From contig JANQNT010000030.1 in NCBI GenBank assembly GCA_028279445.1, positions 54,390 through 118,389 on the forward strand: a stretch of DNA of 64,000 nucleotides. Direction: 5' to 3'. A program made the translations under genes and the position numbers. Positions 36,074 through 43,153 of the stretch are shown here, in pieces (within the stretch, counting starts at the first letter, position 1; each line of letters begins with the position of its first letter). The DNA comes from Tepidamorphaceae bacterium. GTDB taxonomy: Bacteria > Pseudomonadota > Alphaproteobacteria > Rhizobiales > Tepidamorphaceae. Under the pieces are notes generated by a model. It did no database searches. It saw only the letters and a list, made by a program, of their open reading frames with translations, and was not told where the DNA came from.

Positions 36074-36179
36074 TGGATCATTCTGCATTTGGGTTGAATC
36101 GCCCAAATGCAGAAAAGATGATCTACATCAAAAGAGTAGAGCAACTTGTCTGCGCCGGTCCCGGCGCAGGTTTCTCTAG
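36074..36179. repeat. Double-hairpin palindromic repeat (type A copy)
   Basis: Two consecutive hairpins. The first has the stem GATCATTCTGCATTTGGG paired with CCCAAATGCAG...ATGATC. The second is CTGCGCCG paired with CGGCGCAG, flanked by TAGAGCAA and TTTCTCTA. The copy at 52394-52500 has the same layout and nearly the same length, with compensating changes in the first stem. The element abuts the family-2 element and ends in CTAG, whose CTA is the stop codon of the binding-protein gene at 36176. It is a candidate transcription attenuator between binding protein and permeases. Confidence 0.75.
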
Positions 36180-36955
36180 TGGCAGCTTTCCGGTTCGCGG
36201 TCCGAGGTGGCGACCTGAAAGTACTTCTTGCGGATGTTGGTATAGGTGCAGTCGGCGAACAGACCTTCCAGCTCCTTGTTGACGCGGTCACGCAGTTCGG
36301 TGTTGCCCTTCTGCACCGCCCAACTGAACGCCTGGTTGCCCACCAGACTCTCGATCGGGGCAATCAGCTTGTAGTTGTCGCCATTTTCCGCGGCGATGAT
36401 GTTCACTGCCGCGGCCAACCGCCCCACGGTTCCGATATCCAGGCGGCCGGCTTCCAGGTCGAGGCGGATGCCGCTGACGTTGTCGTACTGCTTGATCGTC
36501 GCCCCGGGTGCGTATTCGCGGACCAGGGCCAGGTTCCAGGAGCCCTTGATGATACCGATGGACTTTCCGTCCAGGAAGTCCGGTGTGATCTCATCGGGGC
36601 CGGAGACCGGCACGATCCAGGTTTCCGGATTGGTCAGGACCGGATCGGTGAATTCGGTCGCTTCCAGGCGCTCCGGCTTGGGAAACAACTGCGACACGAT
36701 CATGTCGATGCGACCGTTGACCAAAGACGGCAGCAGAGCGTTGAATTCCATCGCCTGGATGTCGCACCCGTGGCCCAGACGTTCGCACAACGCGCGGGCC
36801 AGGTCCGGTTCCAGCCCGACCAGGCTGCCGTCGGCCTCGGTGATGCTGAACGGGGGATAGTTGCCTTCGTTGCCAAGCTTCAAGGCCTCCGCGGAGGCGC
36901 TGCCGGCGGCAAATGCAACCAACGCCGCGGCAGCCAGAATTGTTTTCAGTTTCAT
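36176..36955 (-). CDS. Polar amino-acid ABC transporter substrate-binding protein
   Basis: A 259-residue class II binding protein (PBP2, SBP_bac_3 family). It has a signal peptide ending about residue 22 (AAGSASA-E) and the family motifs FSITEADGSLVGLEPDLARAL, WDAIIPSL-equivalent FNALLPSLVNGRIDMIVSQL, and DGKSIGIIKGSW. No lipobox is seen. It is the first gene of the leftward transporter operon and is divergent from the ATPase gene at 37217. Ligand unknown; a lysine/arginine/ornithine-like or imino-acid ligand is consistent with the region. Confidence 0.9.
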   Translation of the reverse strand: MKLKTILAAAALVAFAAGSASAEALKLGNEGNYPPFSITEADGSLVGLEPDLARALCERLGHGCDIQAMEFNALLPSLVNGRIDMIVSQLFPKPERLEATEFTDPVLTNPETWIVPVSGPDEITPDFLDGKSIGIIKGSWNLALVREYAPGATIKQYDNVSGIRLDLEAGRLDIGTVGRLAAAVNIIAAENGDNYKLIAPIESLVGNQAFSWAVQKGNTELRDRVNKELEGLFADCTYTNIRKKYFQVATSDREPESCH

Positions 36956-37050
36956 GACGAGTTTCCCTGTTGGTTTCGTTGGGATTTCCGGGTCGGAAAG
37001 CCGGCAAGAAATCTAAAGACGCGGTGGAATGTTGGTAGTTTGGAGGCGAA

Positions 37051-37061
37051 AAGTTCACTTC
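37051..37061. promoter_or_regulatory. AAGTTCACTTC motif, second copy
   Basis: These 11 bases are identical to those in the racemase/Ldh divergent promoter (32002-32012). They lie 96 bases upstream of the binding-protein start and 156 bases upstream of the ATPase gene, in the 261-base divergent promoter. Candidate operator for a shared regulator. Confidence 0.35.
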
Positions 37062-37099
37062 GCCAGAAGCAGATGTAACGCCTCGATATGGCGAACTAG

Positions 37100-37155
37100 G
37101 GTCCCGATCCTGGGGTTCTGGCCCTGGGATTCCGACCTTGGGGTCCCGACCCCCG
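37100..37155. repeat. Four imperfect 14-bp tandem repeats
   Basis: Successive units are GGTCCCGATCCTGG, GGTTCTGGCCCTGG, GATTCCGACCTTGG and GGTCCCGACCCCCG, with no spacer. They occupy the divergent promoter between the binding-protein gene and the ATPase gene. Tandem units of this size can be protein-binding iterations or slipped-strand repeats; no known family is recognised. Confidence 0.5.
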
Positions 37156-37216
37156 GCTCGGTGGACGGATTGGAGGCAGGTTTCGTGGTGGTCGCGCGCC
37201 CACAGTTGCAGGACGC

Positions 37217-37978
37217 ATGATGCCGTTGGCGGCTGGCACGCACGAGATCGCAGTTGAGATCAGCGAGCTCAACAAGTGGTATGGCTCATACCATGCGCTC
37301 AAGGACGTGAGCCTGCAGGTTACCCGCGGCGAGAAAATCGTCATCGCCGGCCCGTCAGGGTCGGGCAAGTCGACCCTGATCCGCTGCGTCAACCATCTCG
37401 AGGCGTTTCAGAACGGCCGTATCGTTGTCGATGGAATCGAGCTGAATGACAACGCCGCGCGCATTCATGATGTGCGGCGCGAGGTCGGCATGGTGTTCCA
37501 GGACTTCAATCTGTTTCCGCACATGAGCATTCTCGAGAACTGCCTGTTTGCCCCGATGTGGGTGCGCGGGATGTCCAGAGCCGAGGCGCGGGACGTCGCG
37601 ATGCACTTCCTCAAGCGGGTCCGCGTCGATGACCAGGCGCGCAAGTACCCCTCGCAACTCTCGGGCGGCCAGCAACAGCGGGTGGCCATCGCCCGCGCGC
37701 TTTGCATGAACCCGCGTGTCATGCTGTTCGACGAGCCGACATCGGCGCTTGATCCGGAGACCATCAAGGAAGTCCTTGATACGATGGTCGATCTGGCAGG
37801 CGAGGGCATGACGATGCTGTGCGTGACCCATGAGATGGGCTTTGCCCGTCAGGTGGCCAATCGGGTGGTGTTCATGGATGCTGGAGAAATCGTCGAAGTG
37901 GGGGAGCCCGCGGACTTCTTCGACACGCCCTCGAACCCGCGCACCAAGGCGTTTCTCGAACAAATTCTGAACCACTGA
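37217..37978 (+). CDS. Polar amino-acid ABC transporter ATP-binding protein (GlnQ/HisP family)
   Basis: A 253-residue ATPase with Walker [11 protein letters not shown]-loop [16 protein letters not shown], signature [15 protein letters not shown], Walker [14 protein letters not shown] and switch histidine in [10 protein letters not shown]. All are typical of polar amino-acid importers. It is divergent from the binding-protein/permease operon that it must serve, a split arrangement. A second ATG at 37220 is an alternative start. The ureohydrolase gene follows immediately on the same strand. Confidence 0.93.
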   Translation: MMPLAAGTHEIAVEISELNKWYGSYHALKDVSLQVTRGEKIVIAGPSGSGKSTLIRCVNHLEAFQNGRIVVDGIELNDNAARIHDVRREVGMVFQDFNLFPHMSILENCLFAPMWVRGMSRAEARDVAMHFLKRVRVDDQARKYPSQLSGGQQQRVAIARALCMNPRVMLFDEPTSALDPETIKEVLDTMVDLAGEGMTMLCVTHEMGFARQVANRVVFMDAGEIVEVGEPADFFDTPSNPRTKAFLEQILNH

Positions 37979-37987
37979 GCGCACGGC

Positions 37988-39004
37988 TTGCCAACAGCGG
38001 ACGGTACATTGATCCAGAAACCCGATCTTGCAGCGCTGTTTGGCGCCACCGCGGCCAGCACGTTCCTGGGGCTTGATAAGTGTGAGGACCTGTCCCGCAT
38101 CGACGCTTCCTCGGCGTATATCGGTGTGCCGTGCGCGACGCCCTACGGGTCGGTCGGGGCCTATGCGTGCAACGGGCCGGAATCGCTGCGCAAGGCGATC
38201 GCCTCGCTGACCGCGAACATCGACCGCCATAACTTCGATCTGGGCGGGCCGACCTTTCCCGCAGGCGCAAAGCGCGCCGTCGATTGCGGCGACCTGCCAT
38301 GGAGCGACAGCGATTTCGCCGCCAACCGGGAAACGATCCGCCAGGCGGTCTCGGCGGTCGTGGCGCGGGGCGTGGTGCCGATCCTGATCGGGGGCGACGA
38401 TTCCATTCCCATCCCGATGCTCGATGCGATGGGCGACAGCGGCAAGACATACACCGTCCTCCAGATCGATGCGCATATCGACTGGCGCGAAGAACATATG
38501 GGGGAGAGGCTGGGACTGTCCTCGAACATGCGCCGGGCCTCGGAGATGGCGCATATCGGGAAGATCATCCAGGTGGGTGCGCGGGGCATCGGATCGGCTC
38601 ATTCGGACGATCATCGTGATGCGCTGGCCTGGGGTGTGACGTTCCATACCGCGCGCGACGTGCACCGGGACGGCATCGGACCGGTCCTGGCGGCGATCGA
38701 GCCCGGCGCGAACGTCATCCTGTGCATCGACATCGATGCGCTGGACCCCTCCATCGCGCCCAACACGATCGGTCGCGCGCCGGGCGGGCTGAGCTACTTC
38801 ACCGTGCTCGATCTCATCCAGGGCGCGGCGGATCGCGGACACATCGCGGCGGTGGATTTTGCCGAGATCATGCCCGAGGTCGATGTGGATGGCCTGGGAG
38901 GGATCACGGTGTCGCGTCTGGTTGCCGCCACGATGGGTATTCTCGCCCGTCAACAGCTTGCCGACACGGACGCTGGCAAGGCCAGTGGTGCCGCCGCGGT
39001 CTGA
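37988..39004 (+). CDS. Ureohydrolase (arginase/agmatinase family) with atypical metal motif
   Basis: A 338-residue binuclear-metal ureohydrolase. The second and third metal motifs are recognisable: LQIDAHIDWRE (Asp161, His163, Asp165) and CIDIDALDPSIAP. The first motif, normally GGDHS with a histidine ligand, reads GGDDS with Asp138 instead. Substrates in this superfamily include arginine, agmatine, guanidinobutyrate and other guanidino acids. The start is uncertain: TTG codons at 37988 and 38009 are possible and no ATG precedes the conserved region. It directly follows the ATPase gene and abuts the LysR gene tail to tail. Confidence 0.78.
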   Translation: MPTADGTLIQKPDLAALFGATAASTFLGLDKCEDLSRIDASSAYIGVPCATPYGSVGAYACNGPESLRKAIASLTANIDRHNFDLGGPTFPAGAKRAVDCGDLPWSDSDFAANRETIRQAVSAVVARGVVPILIGGDDSIPIPMLDAMGDSGKTYTVLQIDAHIDWREEHMGERLGLSSNMRRASEMAHIGKIIQVGARGIGSAHSDDHRDALAWGVTFHTARDVHRDGIGPVLAAIEPGANVILCIDIDALDPSIAPNTIGRAPGGLSYFTVLDLIQGAADRGHIAAVDFAEIMPEVDVDGLGGITVSRLVAATMGILARQQLADTDAGKASGAAAV

Positions 39005-39949
39005 TCAGGCTTCGTTGAGGAATTTCGATCCGGTGACGTCTTCCGCCGCCTTGATCAGCAGTGCGGTCGCCGCGCTTTCGTCATCGGACCGCACGCCGAG
39101 ACACACCCGGCTGTGATAATCCAGTTCAGGATGCGACAGGCTCCACAGATCGCCCGAGGCGACGAATTCACGCGCCTGATGGGCGGGCAGGTAGCCTATG
39201 AACCGCCCGGACAGGATCAACAACAACTGGCATTCGACATCGACGGTCGTGGCCGCGACGTTCAGGCTCCGGGATGTGTAGGGTGTCCACCCTTCCATAT
39301 GCGTGCGGTCGGCGAATGGTGCTGCTCTCACTTCGTCCGGATCGGCGGGTTTGCCATACAGCGGGTGATTGCGGGCGCAGAACAGGACCTGCGGATCGGC
39401 CGCTTCCAGGGTGATGACCCGTGTCTGCGCCAGCGGGCGGAACACCGGCAGGATAATCGCGGTGAACCGCTTCGAATGCAGCTCGCGCACCAGCGCTTGA
39501 GGCGACCCCAGGCGCAAATCCAGAAGCAGGCCGGGAGCGGATCGGGCAAACGATGCCAGGATACGCGGGATCGCCCCTTGTCCCAGCGGCACGACGCTGT
39601 CCACCGTGCCGATCGCGTAGTTGCCGGTCAGGTCGTCGCGCGCCTCGCCGACCTTGAGGCGGAACCGGTCCAGGTCGTCGAACAGTTCGAGGGCGGCATC
39701 GTAGAGTTTCTCGCCGGCCTCGGTCAGATCGAACCCGCCACGCCCGCGCTTGCACAGCGTCAGCCCCAGCCTGTCCTCAAGCTTGGAGATATAGCCGCTG
39801 ATCGTGGACTGGCCGATGTTGAGTTCCGTCTGGGCGGCCGAAAACCCACGGTTGCGCGCAACGCTGACAAAGACACGTAGGAGCCGTAGATCGATATCCT
39901 GCAGCTTTGGAATGGGGCGGGAACTCAGAGGCGCCATCGAGCCACTCAT
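39005..39949 (-). CDS. LysR-family transcriptional regulator
   Basis: A 314-residue regulator with an N-terminal winged helix-turn-helix at about residues 18-77 (LRLLRVFVSVARNRGFSAAQTEL, then GQSTISGYISKLEDRLG) and a C-terminal PBP2-like co-inducer domain. Starts at 39949 and 39937 are both ATG; neither has a strong ribosome binding site. It lies between the ureohydrolase and the class V PLP enzyme and probably regulates one or both neighbouring catabolic operons. Confidence 0.85.
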   Translation of the reverse strand: MSGSMAPLSSRPIPKLQDIDLRLLRVFVSVARNRGFSAAQTELNIGQSTISGYISKLEDRLGLTLCKRGRGGFDLTEAGEKLYDAALELFDDLDRFRLKVGEARDDLTGNYAIGTVDSVVPLGQGAIPRILASFARSAPGLLLDLRLGSPQALVRELHSKRFTAIILPVFRPLAQTRVITLEAADPQVLFCARNHPLYGKPADPDEVRAAPFADRTHMEGWTPYTSRSLNVAATTVDVECQLLLILSGRFIGYLPAHQAREFVASGDLWSLSHPELDYHSRVCLGVRSDDESAATALLIKAAEDVTGSKFLNEA

Positions 39950-40023
39950 CGATCAAAGTAATTCGCGTATAGATTGCTAATCGTCCATGTGAAGTCAATT
40001 GCCGGTTGGCGTGGTAAGCGCGT

Positions 40024-41295
40024 TCAGCGCTGCTGCAGGTATCGGTCGTAGCAATCCAGGAAGCGATCGATCTCTTCATGGGTGTTGTAGTGGGTGGGTC
40101 CCACGCGCACGACGCCACCGTGCGGCGTCAGTCCCAGTTGATCGATGGTTTCGAGCGCATAGTTGTGTCCGCTCCACACGTTGATGCCGTGTTCGGCCAT
40201 GAACCGCACGATGTCCTCCGGGCGATGCGGGTCATGGGTGAAGGAGACTGTCGACACCCGCCGGTTGAAGTTCTGGAGATCGTCGATGCCGATGATCCGC
40301 ACTCCGTCGTGCTGCTTGAGCCCGGCGATCAGTTGGTGTGCCAGGCCATGGTCATAGACCTTCATCACCTCGATGCCCGCGCGCAGCAGCGCCTGGCGTT
40401 CGTTGCGCCCGCTGGGCGGCGTTTCGAGGGTGTCGCCGAATTCCCGGCCCACCCATTGGAAATGCTCCAGGGCGCCGATGATCCCGGCTAGTTCCTCGCG
40501 GTTGGTGGTACCGGTCACGAACTTGTCGGGAATCGCGTTGGAGGCCGCCCGCACCTTGTAGGCCGTCAGCCGCTCCAGATGGTCCGCCTTGCCCCACAGG
40601 ATGCCGTAGTGGGGGCCATAGAACTTGTAGGCCGAACAGGCCAGAAAATCGCAGCCTAGCTGCTGGACGTCGATGATATCGTGCGGCGCATATTGCACCG
40701 CGTCCACGTAGACCAGCGCGCCGACGCCATGCGCGGCGTCCGAGACGGCCTTCACGTCGGTGATCGAGCCGGTGATGTTGTTGGCGTAGTTCACCGCGAC
40801 CAGCCTGGTGCGCGGGGTCAGCACGGCGTCCAGTTGCGACAGGTCAAGTTCGAAGCGCTTGGTGTCGAGGTCGATCCAGCGGATGGTCAGGCCCAGGTCC
40901 TCCGCCAGCATCAGCCAGGGCGCGACATTGCCGTCGTGGTCGGCGCGGGTCAGCACGATTTCGTCGCCTGCCTGCAGTTCGCGCCCGATCGATCGCGACA
41001 TGGCGAATGTCAGCGTCGTCATGTTCTGGCCGAAGATGATCTCGTTGCTGGCTGCGTTGAGAAAGTCCGCCGCCCATTCGCGCGCTTCCGCGACCAGCTC
41101 GCCGGCCGCCACCGAGGTGGCGAAGAAGCCACCCAGATTGGCGTTGGTGTTGATCATGCAATCGGTCATCCGGTCCAGCACCGACTGGGCCACCTGGGTG
41201 CCCGCCGGGTTGTCGAGAAAAACGATATCGCGCCCGCCCATCTGGCGTTTGAGCCCTGGGAAGTGGTCGCGGACCTTGTGAACGTCGTATGCCAT
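40024..41295 (-). CDS. Class V aminotransferase / cysteine desulfurase-like PLP enzyme
   Basis: A 423-residue fold-type I PLP enzyme of the cysteine-desulfurase-like (SufS/NifS-related) subgroup. It begins VRDHFPGLKRQMGGRDIVFLDNPAGTQ (only parts shown), has LTRADHDGNVAPW with the PLP-stacking histidine, YVDAVQYAPH with the PLP-binding aspartate, and the Schiff-base lysine in ACSAYKFYGPHYG. No C-terminal persulfide cysteine loop is evident, so a catabolic transamination, epimerisation or lyase reaction is more likely than sulfur mobilisation. The ATG at 41295 has GGAGAG upstream. A mosaic element starts 33 bases before it. Confidence 0.75.
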   Translation of the reverse strand: MAYDVHKVRDHFPGLKRQMGGRDIVFLDNPAGTQVAQSVLDRMTDCMINTNANLGGFFATSVAAGELVAEAREWAADFLNAASNEIIFGQNMTTLTFAMSRSIGRELQAGDEIVLTRADHDGNVAPWLMLAEDLGLTIRWIDLDTKRFELDLSQLDAVLTPRTRLVAVNYANNITGSITDVKAVSDAAHGVGALVYVDAVQYAPHDIIDVQQLGCDFLACSAYKFYGPHYGILWGKADHLERLTAYKVRAASNAIPDKFVTGTTNREELAGIIGALEHFQWVGREFGDTLETPPSGRNERQALLRAGIEVMKVYDHGLAHQLIAGLKQHDGVRIIGIDDLQNFNRRVSTVSFTHDPHRPEDIVRFMAEHGINVWSGHNYALETIDQLGLTPHGGVVRVGPTHYNTHEEIDRFLDCYDRYLQQR

Positions 41296-41328
41296 GGGGC
41301 GCTCTCCGATTGGATGTGTGCGTTGTTC

Positions 41329-41599
41329 TAGGCTGCATCGACAGTCAGGATTTGGAGCGTGGTATGCGCCAAAATCGCTCAGTTCCAGGCGCAAAGCCGA
41401 TGCAAGGGTTGGCCCTTGCTAGTACTTTGCAACGCCGAAATGGGCGATTTTGGCCATATCCCTGCGGGACGCGGCGGATTTCGCCCCTGACGGCGTTGAA
41501 GCGCCCTAATGGTGATGGACACCATGTCGGTCACTTCGCCTTGTCAGCGACAAAATTCGACACGCGCCACGCCCGAAACCTGACTGTCGATGCAGCCTA
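41329..41599. mobile_element. MITE-like mosaic element (family 1, copy 1)
   Basis: A 271-base element with perfect 21-base terminal inverted repeats (41329-41349 and 41579-41599) beginning TAGGCTGCATCGACAG. The ends start with TA, consistent with a TA target duplication of the IS630/Tc1-mariner type. Internal module A is bounded by GGTATGCGCCAAAATCG (41361-41377) and CGATTTTGGCCATATCC (41445-41461). Internal module B is bounded by CGGCGGATTTCGCCCCTGAC (41472-41491) and GTCAGCGACAAAATTCGAC (41543-41561). It has no transposase. It lies in the divergent promoter between the PLP enzyme and the aldehyde dehydrogenase genes. Confidence 0.82.
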
Positions 41600-41616
41600 G
41601 ACGCGGTATCGCCCGT

Positions 41617-41633
41617 ATTCAAGTAACTTGAAT
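41617..41633. promoter_or_regulatory. 17-bp perfect palindrome upstream of the aldehyde dehydrogenase gene
   Basis: The sequence ATTCAAGTAACTTGAAT is a perfect palindrome around a central A. A second palindrome, TTGACGTCAA, follows at 41662-41671, 18 bases before the ATG at 41690. Either could be the operator of the XRE-cupin regulator encoded at the end of this operon. Confidence 0.5.
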
Positions 41634-41689
41634 GCCAAGAAACATCATGTAATGAGTTGGTTTGACGTCAACCGATACGAGTGTCACCC

Positions 41690-43141
41690 ATGTCCGAGCT
41701 TGAACTGGAAAACCGCAATTTCGTCGCCGGCGAATGGTGCGTCCCGGAAAACGGTACGGGACTGCCGGTCGTCAACCCAGCGACCAAGGGCCATGTCGGG
41801 ACATTGCAGGTTGCCGATGCTGGACTGGCCGGGCGCGCGGTTGCTGCGGCAAAGGCGGCGTTTCCCGGCTGGGCGGGTCTGAGCGGCAAGGAACGTGGCG
41901 CCTATCTGACGAAAATGGCCGAGGCGATCCGCGCCGACATGGATCGGCTGGTGGAGATACAGCGCCTCAACAACGCCAAGCCGCGGCAGGAGGCGATCAA
42001 CGACATCGCCGATTCCGCCGACTGTATCGCGTACTATGCCGACATCGCCGCTGCGCTGGATGGCCGGCAGGGTGAAGATGCGCCCTATGAGCGCGACCGT
42101 GTCGGCACCCGCTTCCACTATCATCCGGTCGGGGTGGCGGCGCTGATCCTGCCGTGGAATTTCCCGTTCAAGATCTGCGCCTGGAAGCTCGGGCCGGCGC
42201 TGGCGGCGGGTTGCACCGTCGTCGTGAAGCCCTCGGAGCTGACCCCCTTTGTCGAAAACGAATGGGGACGGATCGCGCAGCAGGCCGGTCTGCCGGCGGG
42301 CGTGCTGAACATCGTGCACGGGACGGGCGACGAGGTCGGCGCGGCGCTGGTCGCCAACCCGGACGTGGACAAGATCTCCTTCACCGGCTCCACCAAGGTG
42401 GGGTCGTCGATCATGGCGAGCGCGGCGCAGGACATCAAACGGGTCGGACTGGAACTCGGCGGCAAGTCCTCGATCATTGTCTTCGATGACGCCGATATCG
42501 ACACCGCTGCGCGCCTGGTGATGGAGGGCATTTTCTACAATTGCGGCCAGTGCTGTAACGCGACCAGCCGGTTGCTGGTGCAGGAGGGGCTGCGGGAGCG
42601 CCTGCTGGAGCGCTTGCGCGAGCAAGCCGCGGAGCTGGTGGTCGCCGGCCCCGAAAACGATGCGGCCGACATGGGGCCGCTGATGTCGCAGACGCAATTC
42701 GACAAGGTGACCGGCTATTTCGAGACGGCGCAATCCGAAGGGCTGGCGGTGGTCAGCGGCGGTGCGGCGCACGCGCGCTCCGACGGGTTCTTCGTGCAGC
42801 CGACGATCTATGCCGACGTGCCGCAGGAGTCGCGTCTGTGGAACGAGGAGATTTTCGGCCCCGTCCTGGCGGTGCGCGGCTTCACCACCGCCGATGATGC
42901 GGTGGCGCAGGCCAATGCCTGCGACTACGGTCTTGCCGCCACCGTGGTGTCGCAGGACCTGGCGCAGGCGAACGATGTGGCGCAGCGCCTCGAAGCAGGA
43001 CATGTTTACGTCAACACGCCGGTCGCCATCTTCCCGCAGACGATGTGGGGCGGCTTCAAGAAGAGCGGTCTTGGCCGCGAATTGGGGCGCTGGGGGCTTG
43101 AAGGCTTTCTGGAACCCAAGGCCGTGACCTTTGCCAAGTAA
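41690..43141 (+). CDS. NAD(P)-dependent aldehyde dehydrogenase
   Basis: A 483-residue ALDH-superfamily enzyme. It shows the cofactor segments LPWNFPFKICAWK and KPSELTPFVENEWG, FTGSTKVGS, the general base in LELGGKS and the nucleophile cysteine in NCGQCCNATSR. Closest functional classes are betaine-aldehyde, aminobutyraldehyde and guanidinobutyraldehyde dehydrogenases, but substrate is not readable. I start at ATG 41690; a GTG three codons earlier is less likely. It is first in an operon with the carbamoyl hydrolase and the XRE-cupin regulator. Confidence 0.9.
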   Translation: MSELELENRNFVAGEWCVPENGTGLPVVNPATKGHVGTLQVADAGLAGRAVAAAKAAFPGWAGLSGKERGAYLTKMAEAIRADMDRLVEIQRLNNAKPRQEAINDIADSADCIAYYADIAAALDGRQGEDAPYERDRVGTRFHYHPVGVAALILPWNFPFKICAWKLGPALAAGCTVVVKPSELTPFVENEWGRIAQQAGLPAGVLNIVHGTGDEVGAALVANPDVDKISFTGSTKVGSSIMASAAQDIKRVGLELGGKSSIIVFDDADIDTAARLVMEGIFYNCGQCCNATSRLLVQEGLRERLLERLREQAAELVVAGPENDAADMGPLMSQTQFDKVTGYFETAQSEGLAVVSGGAAHARSDGFFVQPTIYADVPQESRLWNEEIFGPVLAVRGFTTADDAVAQANACDYGLAATVVSQDLAQANDVAQRLEAGHVYVNTPVAIFPQTMWGGFKKSGLGRELGRWGLEGFLEPKAVTFAK

Positions 43142-43153
43142 GGGGCTGGCGCG

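Noticed and set aside
41289..41600. 103-codon frame through mosaic element copy 1, with a similar frame through copy 2 (63675-63959)
   Set aside because: The similarity of the two products comes from the repeat itself; module order differs, the frames use the terminal repeats as coding sequence, and no ribosome binding site is evident. Better read as a non-coding element.
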